Made by a program: the position numbers and the translations under genes
Shown: piece after piece, positions 18,531-26,585 of the stretch
How the letters are laid out: every line of letters begins with the position of its first letter
How positions within the stretch are numbered: position 1 is the first letter of the stretch
DNA from: Blastococcus sp. CT_GayMR19
Lineage (GTDB): Bacteria; Actinomycetota; Actinomycetes; Mycobacteriales; Geodermatophilaceae
NCBI RefSeq assembly: GCF_004570385.1
Contig: NZ_SPQL01000002.1
Location: forward strand, 186,001-250,000
DNA: 64,000 nt
Reading direction: 5' to 3'
Notes under the pieces: generated by a model
What the model saw: only the letters and a program-made list of their open reading frames with translations
Database searches by the model: none
Told to the model about the DNA's origin: nothing

Positions 18531-19292
18531 TCAGTGGATGTGCGCGCCGCCGTTGACGTCGTAGGTGGCTCCGCTGATGTAGCCGGACTCCTCCCGGCAC
18601 AGGTAGGTGATCAGGTCGGCCACGTCGGCGACGTTCCCGTTGCGGCCCACGGGGATCCCTGCCACGAGCTGCACCTTGCGCTCACCCTCGAGCGCGCCGC
18701 CGGTGATGTCGGTGTCGATCAGGCCGGGGGCGACGGCGTTCACGGTCACACCCTTGGGCCCCAGCTCGCGGGCCAGCGCGCGGGTGAACCCGAGTTCAGC
18801 GGCCTTCGCCGCGGAGTACGCGACGCCGCCGAAGACGCCGCCGCCCCGTTCCGCCGAGACCGAGGACAGGAAGACGATCCGGCCGAAACCGAGCTCGGCC
18901 ATACCGGGCGCGATGCGTCGGGTGACGTTGAAGGCCCCGCGCACGTTGACGGCGAAGATGCGGTCCCACTCCTCTCCGGTGACCTCCAGGAACGGGGTGG
19001 GCGAGGTGATGCCGGCATTGTTGACGAGGGCGCCGACGGGAGGCAGTGCACCGGCGAGGACGGCGAGCGCGGACTCGACGGAGGTCTCGTCGGTGATGTC
19101 GCAGCCGATGCCCACGGCCCGCACGCCGTGCTGTTCCTCGATCTCGTGGGCGGCGTCCTTCGCGCTGGCCTCGTCCAGATCGAGGATGGCGATGTTCCAG
19201 CCGGCCGCGGCCAGGGTGTGCGCGGTGGCGCGGCCGATGCCCCGCTTGGAGCCGGCTCCGGTGATGAGGGCGGTCTTGTCCGAGACGGACAT
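18531..19292 (-). CDS. SDR family NAD(P)-dependent oxidoreductase
   Basis: A 253-residue classical short-chain dehydrogenase: TGAGSKRGIG cofactor loop (residues 11-20), NNAG at 91-94, catalytic Ser near 143-144, Y159 and K163 in YSAAK, and a C-terminal SGATYDVNGGAHIH. D38 after the second strand (ILDLDE) suggests NAD(H) rather than NADP(H). Family knowledge: it oxidises an alcohol of a sugar, polyol or hydroxy acid. It is the last gene of an operon with a split transketolase and an MHS permease, so it probably acts on the imported compound or an intermediate from it. Confidence 0.93.
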   Translation of the reverse strand: MSVSDKTALITGAGSKRGIGRATAHTLAAAGWNIAILDLDEASAKDAAHEIEEQHGVRAVGIGCDITDETSVESALAVLAGALPPVGALVNNAGITSPTPFLEVTGEEWDRIFAVNVRGAFNVTRRIAPGMAELGFGRIVFLSSVSAERGGGVFGGVAYSAAKAAELGFTRALARELGPKGVTVNAVAPGLIDTDITGGALEGERKVQLVAGIPVGRNGNVADVADLITYLCREESGYISGATYDVNGGAHIH

Positions 19293-19410
19293 GGGGTTCC
19301 TCCGAGAGGTGTCTGTTGTCGGGTGTGCGAAATTCAGGAGTGCGGCCGGGGCGTCGAGCGGGCCACGACCGATCGGTCACCGATGGCCGGTGCCGGGTGG
19401 GAGTGGGGCG

Positions 19411-20463
19411 TCAGGCAGTGGCCGGGGCCGGGTCGGCGGCCCAGGGGCCACGTTCCGCCGGTGCGGCGTTCCCGAGTTCGGTCCTGACCCTCGCGACGAT
19501 GGCGTCCGTCGACAGGCCGTAGCGGTCGTGCAGCGTGGGCAGGGCGCCGGCGGCGAGGAACTCGTCGGGCAGCGCGATGGGGACCACCCGGTTGCCCACG
19601 CCGGCGTAGGCCAGCGTGGATGCGACCGACTCGCTCAGCCCGCCGATCACCGTGTGGTTCTCCAGAGTGACCACGAGCCGGTCGGTGCGCGCCGCGCGCA
19701 GGATCGCCTCGGTGTCCAGCGGCTTGATCGTGGGCACGTGGAGCACGGCGACGTCCACGTGGTCGGCCTCCAGCCGGGCCGCGGCCTGCAGCGCCCGCAT
19801 GGTCATCAGCCCGGTGGAGATGAGGACGACGTCGCGGCCGGTGCGCAGCTCGGCGGCCTTGCCGAGCTCGAACCGGTAGTCGTACTCGTCGAGCACAGTG
19901 GGCACCGCCCCGCGCAGCAGCCGCAGGTAGGTGGGTCCGGGTGCTGCCGCGAGTGCGGGCACGGCCTGCTCGATGTCGACCGAGTCGCAGGGGTCGACGA
20001 TCGTCAGGTTCGGGCAGCCGCGGAGGATGGCCAGGTCCTCGGTCGCCTGGTGGCTGGGGCCGTACCCGGTGGTGAGCCCGGGCAGGGCGCCGACGACGTT
20101 GACGTTGAGGTTCGGTTCGGCGATGTCCAGGCAGAGGAAGTCGTACGCGCGCCGGGTGGCGAACACCGAATAGGTGGACGCGAACGGGACGAGGCCCACC
20201 TCGGCCATTCCGGCGGCGGCCCCGAGCATCACCTGCTCGGCCATGCCCATCTGGAAGAAGCGGTCCGGGTGGGCCTCGCGGAACACGTGCATGTCGGTGT
20301 ACTTGGCCAGGTCGGCCGAGAGCCCGACGATCTCCGGACGCTCCTGCGCCAGACGGGCCAGCGCGTGGCCGAACGGGGCACTGGTGGTGCGCTGGCCGGG
20401 GTCGGCGAACGAGGCGATCATGGCCGAGGTGGTGAGCCTCTTCCGGGGGGCGGTGGTGGTCAT
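19411..20463 (-). CDS. Transketolase-like protein, C-terminal subunit
   Basis: A 350-residue protein equal to the pyrimidine-binding and C-terminal domains of transketolase. It carries the catalytic-Glu region FFQMGMAEQVMLGAAAGMAEVG, then FATRRAYDFLCLDIAEPNLNVNVVG and a C-terminal domain with DVVLISTGLMTMRAL. Its ATG overlaps the N-terminal-subunit gene by 4 nt (ATGA), so the halves are translationally coupled and should form one thiamine-diphosphate enzyme. Family knowledge: split transketolases move two-carbon units between sugar phosphates or take part in special sugar pathways. The substrate is not determinable here. Confidence 0.93.
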   Translation of the reverse strand: MTTTAPRKRLTTSAMIASFADPGQRTTSAPFGHALARLAQERPEIVGLSADLAKYTDMHVFREAHPDRFFQMGMAEQVMLGAAAGMAEVGLVPFASTYSVFATRRAYDFLCLDIAEPNLNVNVVGALPGLTTGYGPSHQATEDLAILRGCPNLTIVDPCDSVDIEQAVPALAAAPGPTYLRLLRGAVPTVLDEYDYRFELGKAAELRTGRDVVLISTGLMTMRALQAAARLEADHVDVAVLHVPTIKPLDTEAILRAARTDRLVVTLENHTVIGGLSESVASTLAYAGVGNRVVPIALPDEFLAAGALPTLHDRYGLSTDAIVARVRTELGNAAPAERGPWAADPAPATA

Positions 20464-21332
20464 CGGGCCAGTCCTTCCTCGAGCTGGGTGCGGGCGAGGT
20501 GCCATTCCTGTTCCTCGACCCGCATGAAGTGGGCTTTCTCGCGGTTCTCGAGCAGGGGCACGCCGGAGCCGATCCGGGTGTCGCAGATCAGCACCGACGG
20601 CGTGCCGCGGTGCCGGCGCAGCTCGTCGAAGGCGGCGACGAGAGCAGCGATGTCGTTGCCGTCGACCCGCAGCGCGTGCCAGCCGAAGGCCTGCCACTTC
20701 TCGGTGACCGGCTCGGTCCGCAGCACGCCGGCGGTGGGGCCGTCGGCCTGCAGGGCGTTGACGTCGACGATCGCGGTGACGTTGTCCAGGCCGTGGTGCG
20801 CACAGGACATCGCCGCCTCCCACGTGGAGCCCTCGTCCAGCTCCCCGTCGGAGAGCAGGTTGAACACCCGTGCCGGGTTGCCGAGGTGGCGCAGCCCCAG
20901 GGCCATCCCGGTCGCCACGCCGAGCCCGTGACCGAGCGAGCCGCCGGAGATCTCCATGCCCGGGGTGTAGGACGCCATCCCGGACATGGGCAGCCGGGAG
21001 TCGTCGGATCCGTAGGTCTCCAGCTCGTCGACCGGGATGATCCCGGCTTCGGCGAGCGCTGCGTACAGCGCGATGGCGTAGTGGCCGATCGAGAGCAGGA
21101 ACCGGTCGCGGTCGGGCCAGTGCGGGTCCTCCGGCCGGAAGCGCAACTGGTCGGCGTAGACCACGGCGAGGACGTCGGCGACACCGAGTGCCTGGCCGAT
21201 GTAGCCCTGCCCCTGCACCTCCCCCATGTCCAGTGCATTGCGACGGATCCGATAGGCGGCCCGGCGGATCCGCTCGATCCGTTCCTTCTGGTCCACGGTG
21301 CCCGCCGCGGCGAGCGTGCTGAGCGAAGTCAT
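20460..21332 (-). CDS. Transketolase-like protein, N-terminal (ThDP-binding) subunit
   Basis: A 290-residue protein equal to the pyrophosphate-binding half of transketolase. It contains the GHYAIALYAALAEAG region, a GGSLGHGLGVATGMA loop, and the ThDP/Mg motif beginning SDGELDEGSTWEAAMSCAHH and ending DVNALQADG. The first Gly of the usual GDG is Ser here. It precedes and overlaps the C-terminal-subunit gene by 4 nt and lies 26 bp after the MHS permease. Together the two subunits make a full-length transketolase equivalent, about 640 residues. Confidence 0.93.
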   Translation of the reverse strand: MTSLSTLAAAGTVDQKERIERIRRAAYRIRRNALDMGEVQGQGYIGQALGVADVLAVVYADQLRFRPEDPHWPDRDRFLLSIGHYAIALYAALAEAGIIPVDELETYGSDDSRLPMSGMASYTPGMEISGGSLGHGLGVATGMALGLRHLGNPARVFNLLSDGELDEGSTWEAAMSCAHHGLDNVTAIVDVNALQADGPTAGVLRTEPVTEKWQAFGWHALRVDGNDIAALVAAFDELRRHRGTPSVLICDTRIGSGVPLLENREKAHFMRVEEQEWHLARTQLEEGLAR

Positions 21333-21358
21333 GACGTGCTCCTTCTCGTTCGTGGGAA

Positions 21359-22792
21359 TCAGTCGCTCGCCGAGTCGGCCAGCTGCCGCTGCTCGGACTG
21401 GGTGCGCGGGGCGGGCGCCGGGGCGCCGGCCTCGGTCGGCACGATGAAGTTCCGCTGCAGGGCCTCGACCTCGTCGCGCTCGGTCCGGCCCCAGGTCTCC
21501 GGGGTCACCAGGGCAGCAGCGAGGCCGAGCAGCCCGTACGCGCCGAAGAGCAGCGCCGGGCCGGTCCAGCCGAAGCCGGCGTAGAGCCCGGTGGCGACCA
21601 GCGGGGTGAAGCCGGAGACGACGGCGGAGAGCTGGTAGGCCAGGGAGGCGCCGCTGGTGCGGGTCTTGGCCGCGAACAGCTCCGGGAACCAGGCCCCCTG
21701 CACGCCGGCCAGGGAGTTCTGGCAGACGGCGTAGCTGACGACGAAGGCGAGCACGATCGCCGTCGCCGCACCGGTGTTGATCAGCAGGAAGAGCGGGATC
21801 GCCCACAGCACCATCACCGCGGTGCCGATCAGGTACACCGGCCGCCGCCCGATCCGGTCGGTGAGCGCGCCGAAGAAGACCGTGGCGAAGATGCCGATCC
21901 CGGCCGCGACCATGAGCGCGGTCAGGGAGACCGGACGTTCGGCGAGGTCCTCGCTCACCAGGTAGGACAGCATGAAGGTGACGGACACGGCGTAGCCGGC
22001 GGTCTCCGCGATCCGCAGGCAGAACGCCCGCAGCACGTTGCGCCAGTCGGTGCGGAGCACCTCGAGCATCGGGTTCTTGAGGACCTCACCCTCCTCCTTG
22101 AGCTCCTCGAACTCGGGGGACTCCTCGAGCTTGAGCCGGATGAGGATGCCGACGACGATCAGGACGGCGCTGAGCAGGAACGGCACCCGCCACGCCCACG
22201 AGCCGCCCAGCGGCACGCTGGCCAGGAAGGCCAGGTTCGCCAGCAGGAGCCCGACCGGGAAACCGGCCTGGGTGATCCCCGTGTACAGGCCCTTCTTGCG
22301 CCAGGGGGCGTGCTCGAAGCACATCAGGATCGCGCCGCCCCATTCGGCACCGAACGCGAGTCCCTGCACGACCCGGACGGCGACGAGCAGGATGGGAGCC
22401 AGGACACCGACCTGCGCGTACGTGGGCAGGAGGCCGATGAGGACGGTCGCGATGCCCATGAGCAGCAGGGATCCGACGAGGACGGGCTTGCGGCCGATCC
22501 GGTCACCGAGGTGGCCGCCGATGATGCCGCCCAGCGGGCGCACCGCGAAGCCGACGCCCAGCGTCGCGAACGACAGCAACGTGCCCGACAGCGGGTCGTT
22601 CGCCGGGAAGAAGGCGTCGTTGAAGTAGAGGGCCGCGGCGGTGCCGAAGCCGATGAAGTCGTAGGTCTCGATGGTCGCGCCGATGGAACAGCCGACGGCG
22701 ACCTTCTTCTTGGTCGGCGTGCCGTCGATCGGGTGCCATTGGGCGACGTCCGCGAGATGCGGGTCTCGAAGCGCTGGGGGCCGCTCGGTCAT
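21359..22792 (-). CDS. MFS transporter, metabolite:H+ symporter (MHS) family
   Basis: A 477-residue 12-TM permease. The opening GCSIGATIETYDFIGFGTAAALYFN, the A-loop GGHLGDRIGRKPVLV between TM2 and TM3, and RVVQGLAFGAEWGGAILM identify the MHS family (ShiA, KgtP, ProP relatives). Family knowledge: proton-driven uptake of organic acids, osmolytes or shikimate-like compounds. It is the first structural gene of an operon with split transketolase and SDR. A 20-bp GntR-type palindrome lies 49 bp before the ATG, and GGAG sits 6 nt before it. Confidence 0.94.
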   Translation of the reverse strand: MTERPPALRDPHLADVAQWHPIDGTPTKKKVAVGCSIGATIETYDFIGFGTAAALYFNDAFFPANDPLSGTLLSFATLGVGFAVRPLGGIIGGHLGDRIGRKPVLVGSLLLMGIATVLIGLLPTYAQVGVLAPILLVAVRVVQGLAFGAEWGGAILMCFEHAPWRKKGLYTGITQAGFPVGLLLANLAFLASVPLGGSWAWRVPFLLSAVLIVVGILIRLKLEESPEFEELKEEGEVLKNPMLEVLRTDWRNVLRAFCLRIAETAGYAVSVTFMLSYLVSEDLAERPVSLTALMVAAGIGIFATVFFGALTDRIGRRPVYLIGTAVMVLWAIPLFLLINTGAATAIVLAFVVSYAVCQNSLAGVQGAWFPELFAAKTRTSGASLAYQLSAVVSGFTPLVATGLYAGFGWTGPALLFGAYGLLGLAAALVTPETWGRTERDEVEALQRNFIVPTEAGAPAPAPRTQSEQRQLADSASD

Positions 22793-22840
22793 GGTGGTCT
22801 CCGGGGTCGGGAGGAGAGGAGGTTCCAGTGGCCGCTGGGG

Positions 22841-22860
22841 GTTGACTGTTGACAGTCAAC
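22841..22860. promoter_or_regulatory. GntR-type operator in front of the MHS permease
   Basis: An imperfectly spaced palindrome with perfect 8-bp arms (GTTGACTG and CAGTCAAC) around a 4-nt centre. It shares the core TGT(T/C)GACA with the dyads in front of the gntR gene. Its place between the likely promoter and the start codon suggests repression of the operon. Confidence 0.65.
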
Positions 22861-22868
22861 TGGCAACG

Positions 22869-22897
22869 AGTGTGAATCGCCCGCGTCACAGTGTCAA
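22869..22897 (-). promoter_or_regulatory. Candidate promoter of the permease/transketolase operon
   Basis: On the minus strand a consensus -35 TTGACA (22892-22897) is followed after 17 nt by CACACT, a weak -10 match, placing transcription start just upstream of the operator. Inferred from position and the good -35 only. Confidence 0.4.
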
Positions 22898-22949
22898 GAG
22901 TCACTCCGTCGGCGCTCCACGACAGGCGCCGCAGGCGGCAGAGCGGCGG

Positions 22950-22995
<46 letters not shown>

Positions 22996-23074
22996 GAACG
23001 CCACGGCAACCGCCGCGACAACTGGAGGAAGCGGGGTCGCGCCGGCAGCGCTGCGGTCGATCGCCCCGCGGGGG

Positions 23075-23740
23075 TCAGGCCTGGCGAGGAGCCTCGGTGA
23101 AGCGCTCCGCGGCTGAGGCCATGTGCTCGTCGACGACCCGCAGGGCCGTGCTCACGTCGGCGCGCTCGATGGCATCGACGATGGGGGCGTGCCGGTCCCG
23201 CGCCATCATCGGCGCCTGCCATGCCGCACCGTTCAGGATCGCGATCCTCATCCTGCCTTCGAGGTGCTGCCACGCCTCGACGAGCATCGAGTTGCCCGCA
23301 AGTCGACACAGCTCCAGATGGAACGCCAGGTCCGCCTCGATCCGGGCGGGAAAATCCTCGCCCTCGTCGCTGAGGTGTTCGAGCGCCGCGCGGAGCGCTC
23401 CGACCGCAGCCTCCCGTCGGGGGGAGGCGATGATCTCGCGGACCGCCATCCCCTCCAGGGCTGCTCGGACCTGGAACAGCTCGCGGACCTCCGTCGGCGT
23501 CAGGCTGCTGACCCGCAGCATTCCGCGGTTGCCGGCGGTGACCAGCCCCTCCTGCTGGAGATGCCGCAACGCCTCGCGCACCGTGCCACGGCTGACCCCG
23601 AGGGAAGTGGCCAGCTCCACTTCGCTGAGGTGGTCTCCGGGGCGGTATTGACCGGAGATGATCGCCGATCGGAGCGACTCCAACGCACGTTCCCGCAGCG
23701 TGCTGCGGTCCAGACTGGTCAGTGGCTCAACCATTCCCAT
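23075..23740 (-). CDS. GntR family transcriptional regulator, FadR subfamily
   Basis: A 221-residue regulator. The N-terminal winged HTH is ALESLRSAIISGQYRPGDHLSEVELATSLGVSRGTVREALRHLQQEGLV, and the C-terminal all-helical FCD domain carries metal-ligand-like residues (EADLAFHLELCRLAGN, D and H). A second in-frame ATG at 23734 has better spacing from GAGGAGG, so the protein may be two residues shorter. Family knowledge: FCD-domain GntR proteins repress catabolic genes until an acid or sugar acid binds. Matching dyads in front of this gene and the permease indicate autoregulation and control of the downstream operon. Confidence 0.94.
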   Translation of the reverse strand: MGMVEPLTSLDRSTLRERALESLRSAIISGQYRPGDHLSEVELATSLGVSRGTVREALRHLQQEGLVTAGNRGMLRVSSLTPTEVRELFQVRAALEGMAVREIIASPRREAAVGALRAALEHLSDEGEDFPARIEADLAFHLELCRLAGNSMLVEAWQHLEGRMRIAILNGAAWQAPMMARDRHAPIVDAIERADVSTALRVVDEHMASAAERFTEAPRQA

Positions 23741-23772
23741 CCACCTCCTCGTTGCCGACCATCGTAGGCATT

Positions 23773-23804
23773 AACTGTCGACAACCGACGACAACAGTCG
23801 ACTG
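23773..23804. promoter_or_regulatory. Paired GntR operator sites in front of gntR
   Basis: Two palindromes 19 bp apart: TGTCGACA (23776-23783) and CAGTCGACTG (23795-23804), both close to the core of the permease operator at 22841-22860. They start about 35 bp before the gntR start codon, consistent with autorepression. Confidence 0.55.
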
Positions 23805-24134
23805 ACGACCCCGAGGGAGTGATGGGCGCGCAGGTCGCGCGGTGCGAACTTCGCCCTCGGGGCGTCGACAACCGACCTGCCGCTGCGCGGCCCCGCGGCG
23901 ATCATTCGGGTTTCCCCACCACCGGCACATCGCACCGCGGGGCGCACCGTGTCCGAGCGCCTGGCCCGCGCCGGCTCGGCCCGCCCTTTCAGCCGGAGAC
24001 ACGCCGTCGGCGCCGCGCCGACCTCCGCGTGGGAAGCCTCTTGAACTCATAGAGTGTGGCGCTGGACACACTCCGTATACGGACCGTCGGCACGGTACAG
24101 GCGAGCGCACGCTCATGACGAGGGACGGCAGTAG
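23805..24134. other. Intergenic region before the Cys-rich microprotein
   Basis: About 330 bp without a convincing gene. Near its end is an inverted repeat GAGTGTG-N8-CACACTC (24052-24058 and 24067-24073), followed by GTATAC, some 60 bp before the microprotein ATG. This could be an operator with its promoter. Nothing else stands out. Confidence 0.4.
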
Positions 24135-24215
24135 ATGAACGAATCACCCTGCGACTACGGGAACCACGTCTTCTGCGCGAGCGACTGCGCCTGCACCTGT
24201 CACGAGGACCACTGA
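24135..24215 (+). CDS. Candidate Cys-rich microprotein (26 residues)
   Basis: A short frame MNESPCDYGNHVFCASDC... ending CTCHEDH. It has five Cys (6, 14, 18, 20, 22), His11, a C-terminal His-Glu-Asp-His and four Asp in 26 residues. The composition suggests metal binding or disulfides rather than chance. An inverted repeat and GTATAC lie upstream, but no strong ribosome-binding site is visible. It converges with the large LQR-x-x-GN gene. I know of no family; the short length keeps confidence low. Confidence 0.35.
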   Translation: MNESPCDYGNHVFCASDCACTCHEDH

Positions 24216-24293
24216 GGGCCGCCGGGGTTCGGTAGCGCCGTCCCCCGGTCGGATGTCGTCCGCGGGGTCGCCCCTCCCCCGGCTCGCCGTCCT

Positions 24294-26237
24294 TCAGTAG
24301 ACGAGGATCTCCGGGGGCGCCGTGAGCACCGCCCAGTCCTCCTGCGGTGCGGGGGTGGCCGGCTGCGCCGTCGCCATCTGACCGTTCCCGGTGGTGAGGC
24401 CGAACGGGTCGTTCTGCGCCTGCTGCTTACCCAGCTGGTCGGCCGTGGCGCCGCCGATCGCGGAGCCTGCCATCCCGCCGAGCAGCCCGCCGGCCATCCC
24501 GCAGAGCAGCAGCCCCACCCCACCGGTGGCGATGCCGAGACCGACGCAGGCCGCACCGGCGAGGACGGCCCCGCCGATGCCGAACAGCTGTGCTCCGGCC
24601 TCCTCGCCGACCACCCTCGCGCGGCCGGCCTCGTCGGCCGTGGCTATCCGGTAGCCGGAGATCGCGAACGACACGACGATCATCCCCCGCCCGGCCCATC
24701 GCAGCTGGGTGGCGTTACGGGCCATCCAGGCGGTGCTGCCTGCCACCAGCTCGCCTTTCACGGCACCGCTGAGCGGTTGCACGGTGAGCACGCGGGCCTT
24801 GCTCTCCGCGGTCGCGAGATACTCGGCCTCGTCCGGGTTGAGCCCGGCCTCGAAGTTGGCGTCCGCCGGGGCGAGGGTGTTCGCGGCGCTCGCCTTCGTG
24901 TTGTCGAGGACGGCGGACTTCTGGAAGTCCGCCTTCACCCGGAACCGGCGGTCCCCCGACCACGTGACCGGCTCCGGCTTCCCCTTCTCGGGCGGCACGC
25001 TCCACGAGGACCAGGGTGATCCGCCCTGGTGCGCCCCGCCGACGTGCAGCGACACCGTCCGGCTCATGAGCTGGGCCTCGGCCGGCGTGAGCGAGTTCCG
25101 GTTGGCGTTGAACTTGCGCACCAGCGACGGGATCGACTGGAGCTCCGCCACGGTGAACGGCCGGTCCATCTGCCCGACCTGCTGGCTGACCCACGGGAAC
25201 TTCGGATCCTGCCCCGGAGGGGTCCCCTTGAGATGGGTGGCCAGCCACGGGTCGAGGTCGCGCGGCAGCTCGTTCAGGATCCGCTGCAGCTCCACCGCAC
25301 GCGCCTCGGGGATGAAGGCCCGCCAGTACCGGGTGCCGACCATCCGCATCCCGCTCGCCGCGTTCGTCTGCGCGACCGAGTGCGCGCCCTGGCTGCCCAT
25401 GTAGGACGCCGGTCCACCCGCCGTGAGCGTCCGTTGGGGAAGCTCGTCGGCCACCCACACGACCGGGAAGTCGACGCGCCGGACCGCCGGGACGCTCTCG
25501 GGATCGACCGCGGCCAGCTGGCGCTCGAGGCGCGGCCGGTCGATCGGGGCGGAGGCGAGCCCCTGCTGGAGGATGCGGCGCTCCTGCTCGACGAGCTGGT
25601 TGAGGACGGCGAGCTGGTCGGTGTCGCTGAGCCCGTTGATGACGCCGTAGGCCCCCCACGGCCCGCGGGGCTCGTTCATCCGCTTGGCGGCCATCAGGGA
25701 CCGGACCGCGTAGGTGCGCGCCTGGGTGGAGACGGTCTGGATGATCACGTGCCAGGTGGTGTCGTCGCGGCGGTCGAGGCAGTACCGCACCCAGGCCAGC
25801 TGCTGCCCGGGGTTGAGTGCCCTCACGGTGTCCCGCTTGTCCCCTTCCGGCAGCCGGTCGAAGACCTCGACGACGTTGAGCAGCGGGGGGTGCGCGGCCG
25901 GCGTCCCGGGGAACCGGCCGGCGTCGATGGCCTGCCCCATGGCCGCGTCGACCGAGCGCTGGACGGGTGGCGCCTGCTCCTCGGTGCCCGCCTCGGTGTC
26001 GACGCAGCCGTCGCCGCAGGCGCCGCCCGGGCAGCGCTGGAGCGACCGCGGCTCGGGCGCCGAGCCCCACCGGGACGGCCGATCGGCGAGCAGCGCGGCC
26101 GTGGCACGGTTGCCGGCCGAACGCTGGAGGAGCAGCAGCCGGGCGGTCTCGCCGGACGGCGCGAAGCGGTCCGGCCGGGTGCGCGGCGGATGTCCGGCCC
26201 GGTCCACCGGCGCCGGGGTCCGGGCGAAAGCGGTCAC
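24294..26237 (-). CDS. Large LQRxxGN-motif protein, candidate contractile-injection-system cargo
   Basis: A 647-residue protein starting at GTG (GGAGG just upstream). An Arg/Pro-rich N-terminus leads to LLLLQRSAGNRATAALL (LQR-S-A-G-N at 37-43), then a QRCPGGACGDGC cluster (Cys69, 74, 78), then a long middle domain I cannot assign. Near the C-terminus, about residues 515-615, is a very hydrophobic Gly/Ala-rich glycine-zipper-like region (IGGAVLAGAACVGLGIATGG). The N-terminal motif and Cys cluster are known from proteins associated with extracellular contractile injection systems, often beside DUF4157. DUF4157's HExxH is absent, and no tail-sheath genes lie in the window. Function as a membrane-active cargo is an inference. 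Confidence 0.6.
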   Translation of the reverse strand: MTAFARTPAPVDRAGHPPRTRPDRFAPSGETARLLLLQRSAGNRATAALLADRPSRWGSAPEPRSLQRCPGGACGDGCVDTEAGTEEQAPPVQRSVDAAMGQAIDAGRFPGTPAAHPPLLNVVEVFDRLPEGDKRDTVRALNPGQQLAWVRYCLDRRDDTTWHVIIQTVSTQARTYAVRSLMAAKRMNEPRGPWGAYGVINGLSDTDQLAVLNQLVEQERRILQQGLASAPIDRPRLERQLAAVDPESVPAVRRVDFPVVWVADELPQRTLTAGGPASYMGSQGAHSVAQTNAASGMRMVGTRYWRAFIPEARAVELQRILNELPRDLDPWLATHLKGTPPGQDPKFPWVSQQVGQMDRPFTVAELQSIPSLVRKFNANRNSLTPAEAQLMSRTVSLHVGGAHQGGSPWSSWSVPPEKGKPEPVTWSGDRRFRVKADFQKSAVLDNTKASAANTLAPADANFEAGLNPDEAEYLATAESKARVLTVQPLSGAVKGELVAGSTAWMARNATQLRWAGRGMIVVSFAISGYRIATADEAGRARVVGEEAGAQLFGIGGAVLAGAACVGLGIATGGVGLLLCGMAGGLLGGMAGSAIGGATADQLGKQQAQNDPFGLTTGNGQMATAQPATPAPQEDWAVLTAPPEILVY

Positions 26238-26585
26238 CGGCGCCTCCGTTGTCGAACCCCGCCAGTGTCGGCCCGCCTCTCGGAGGCGCCCTGCCCTTTC
26301 GGGTAGACGGTGGGGCACAGCCTGGGGACGACGGGCCGGAGGTCGGTGGCAGCCGGCCACCCGCACCGACCGGCTGCGCGCCCTGATCCGCGGCGGGTGG
26401 CAACAACAGGGGCGGCGGTCGGGTGAGGTGCGGCCCGGCGGCGGTCCTCGCATCGGACCGGCCGGGCCGGCTGACCGGTCCTCACCCTGATGGGGGGCAG
26501 ACAACTCAACCGCCCGCCCGGATCGGCCGACTGTGGTGTACATGACAAGCAGTCGAGGGCGTCGGACCGTCGTCCGGGCTGCAGC
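26238..26585. other. Divergent intergenic region without a clear gene
   Basis: About 350 bp between two divergent starts. The cyclase frame extends upstream to 26490, so its true start could lie inside this region. No hairpin, repeat or other gene is supported; it presumably holds both promoters. Confidence 0.4.

Noticed and set aside
18531-22792. Assignment of the transketolase operon to the sulfo-transketolase pathway
   Set aside because: Isomerase, sulfosugar-specific enzymes and a sulfolactaldehyde-type partner set are missing here; the split transketolase alone is not enough.
24135-26237. A complete contractile injection system
   Set aside because: No sheath, tube, baseplate or AAA-ATPase genes of an eCIS are present in the window; only a cargo-like protein is.
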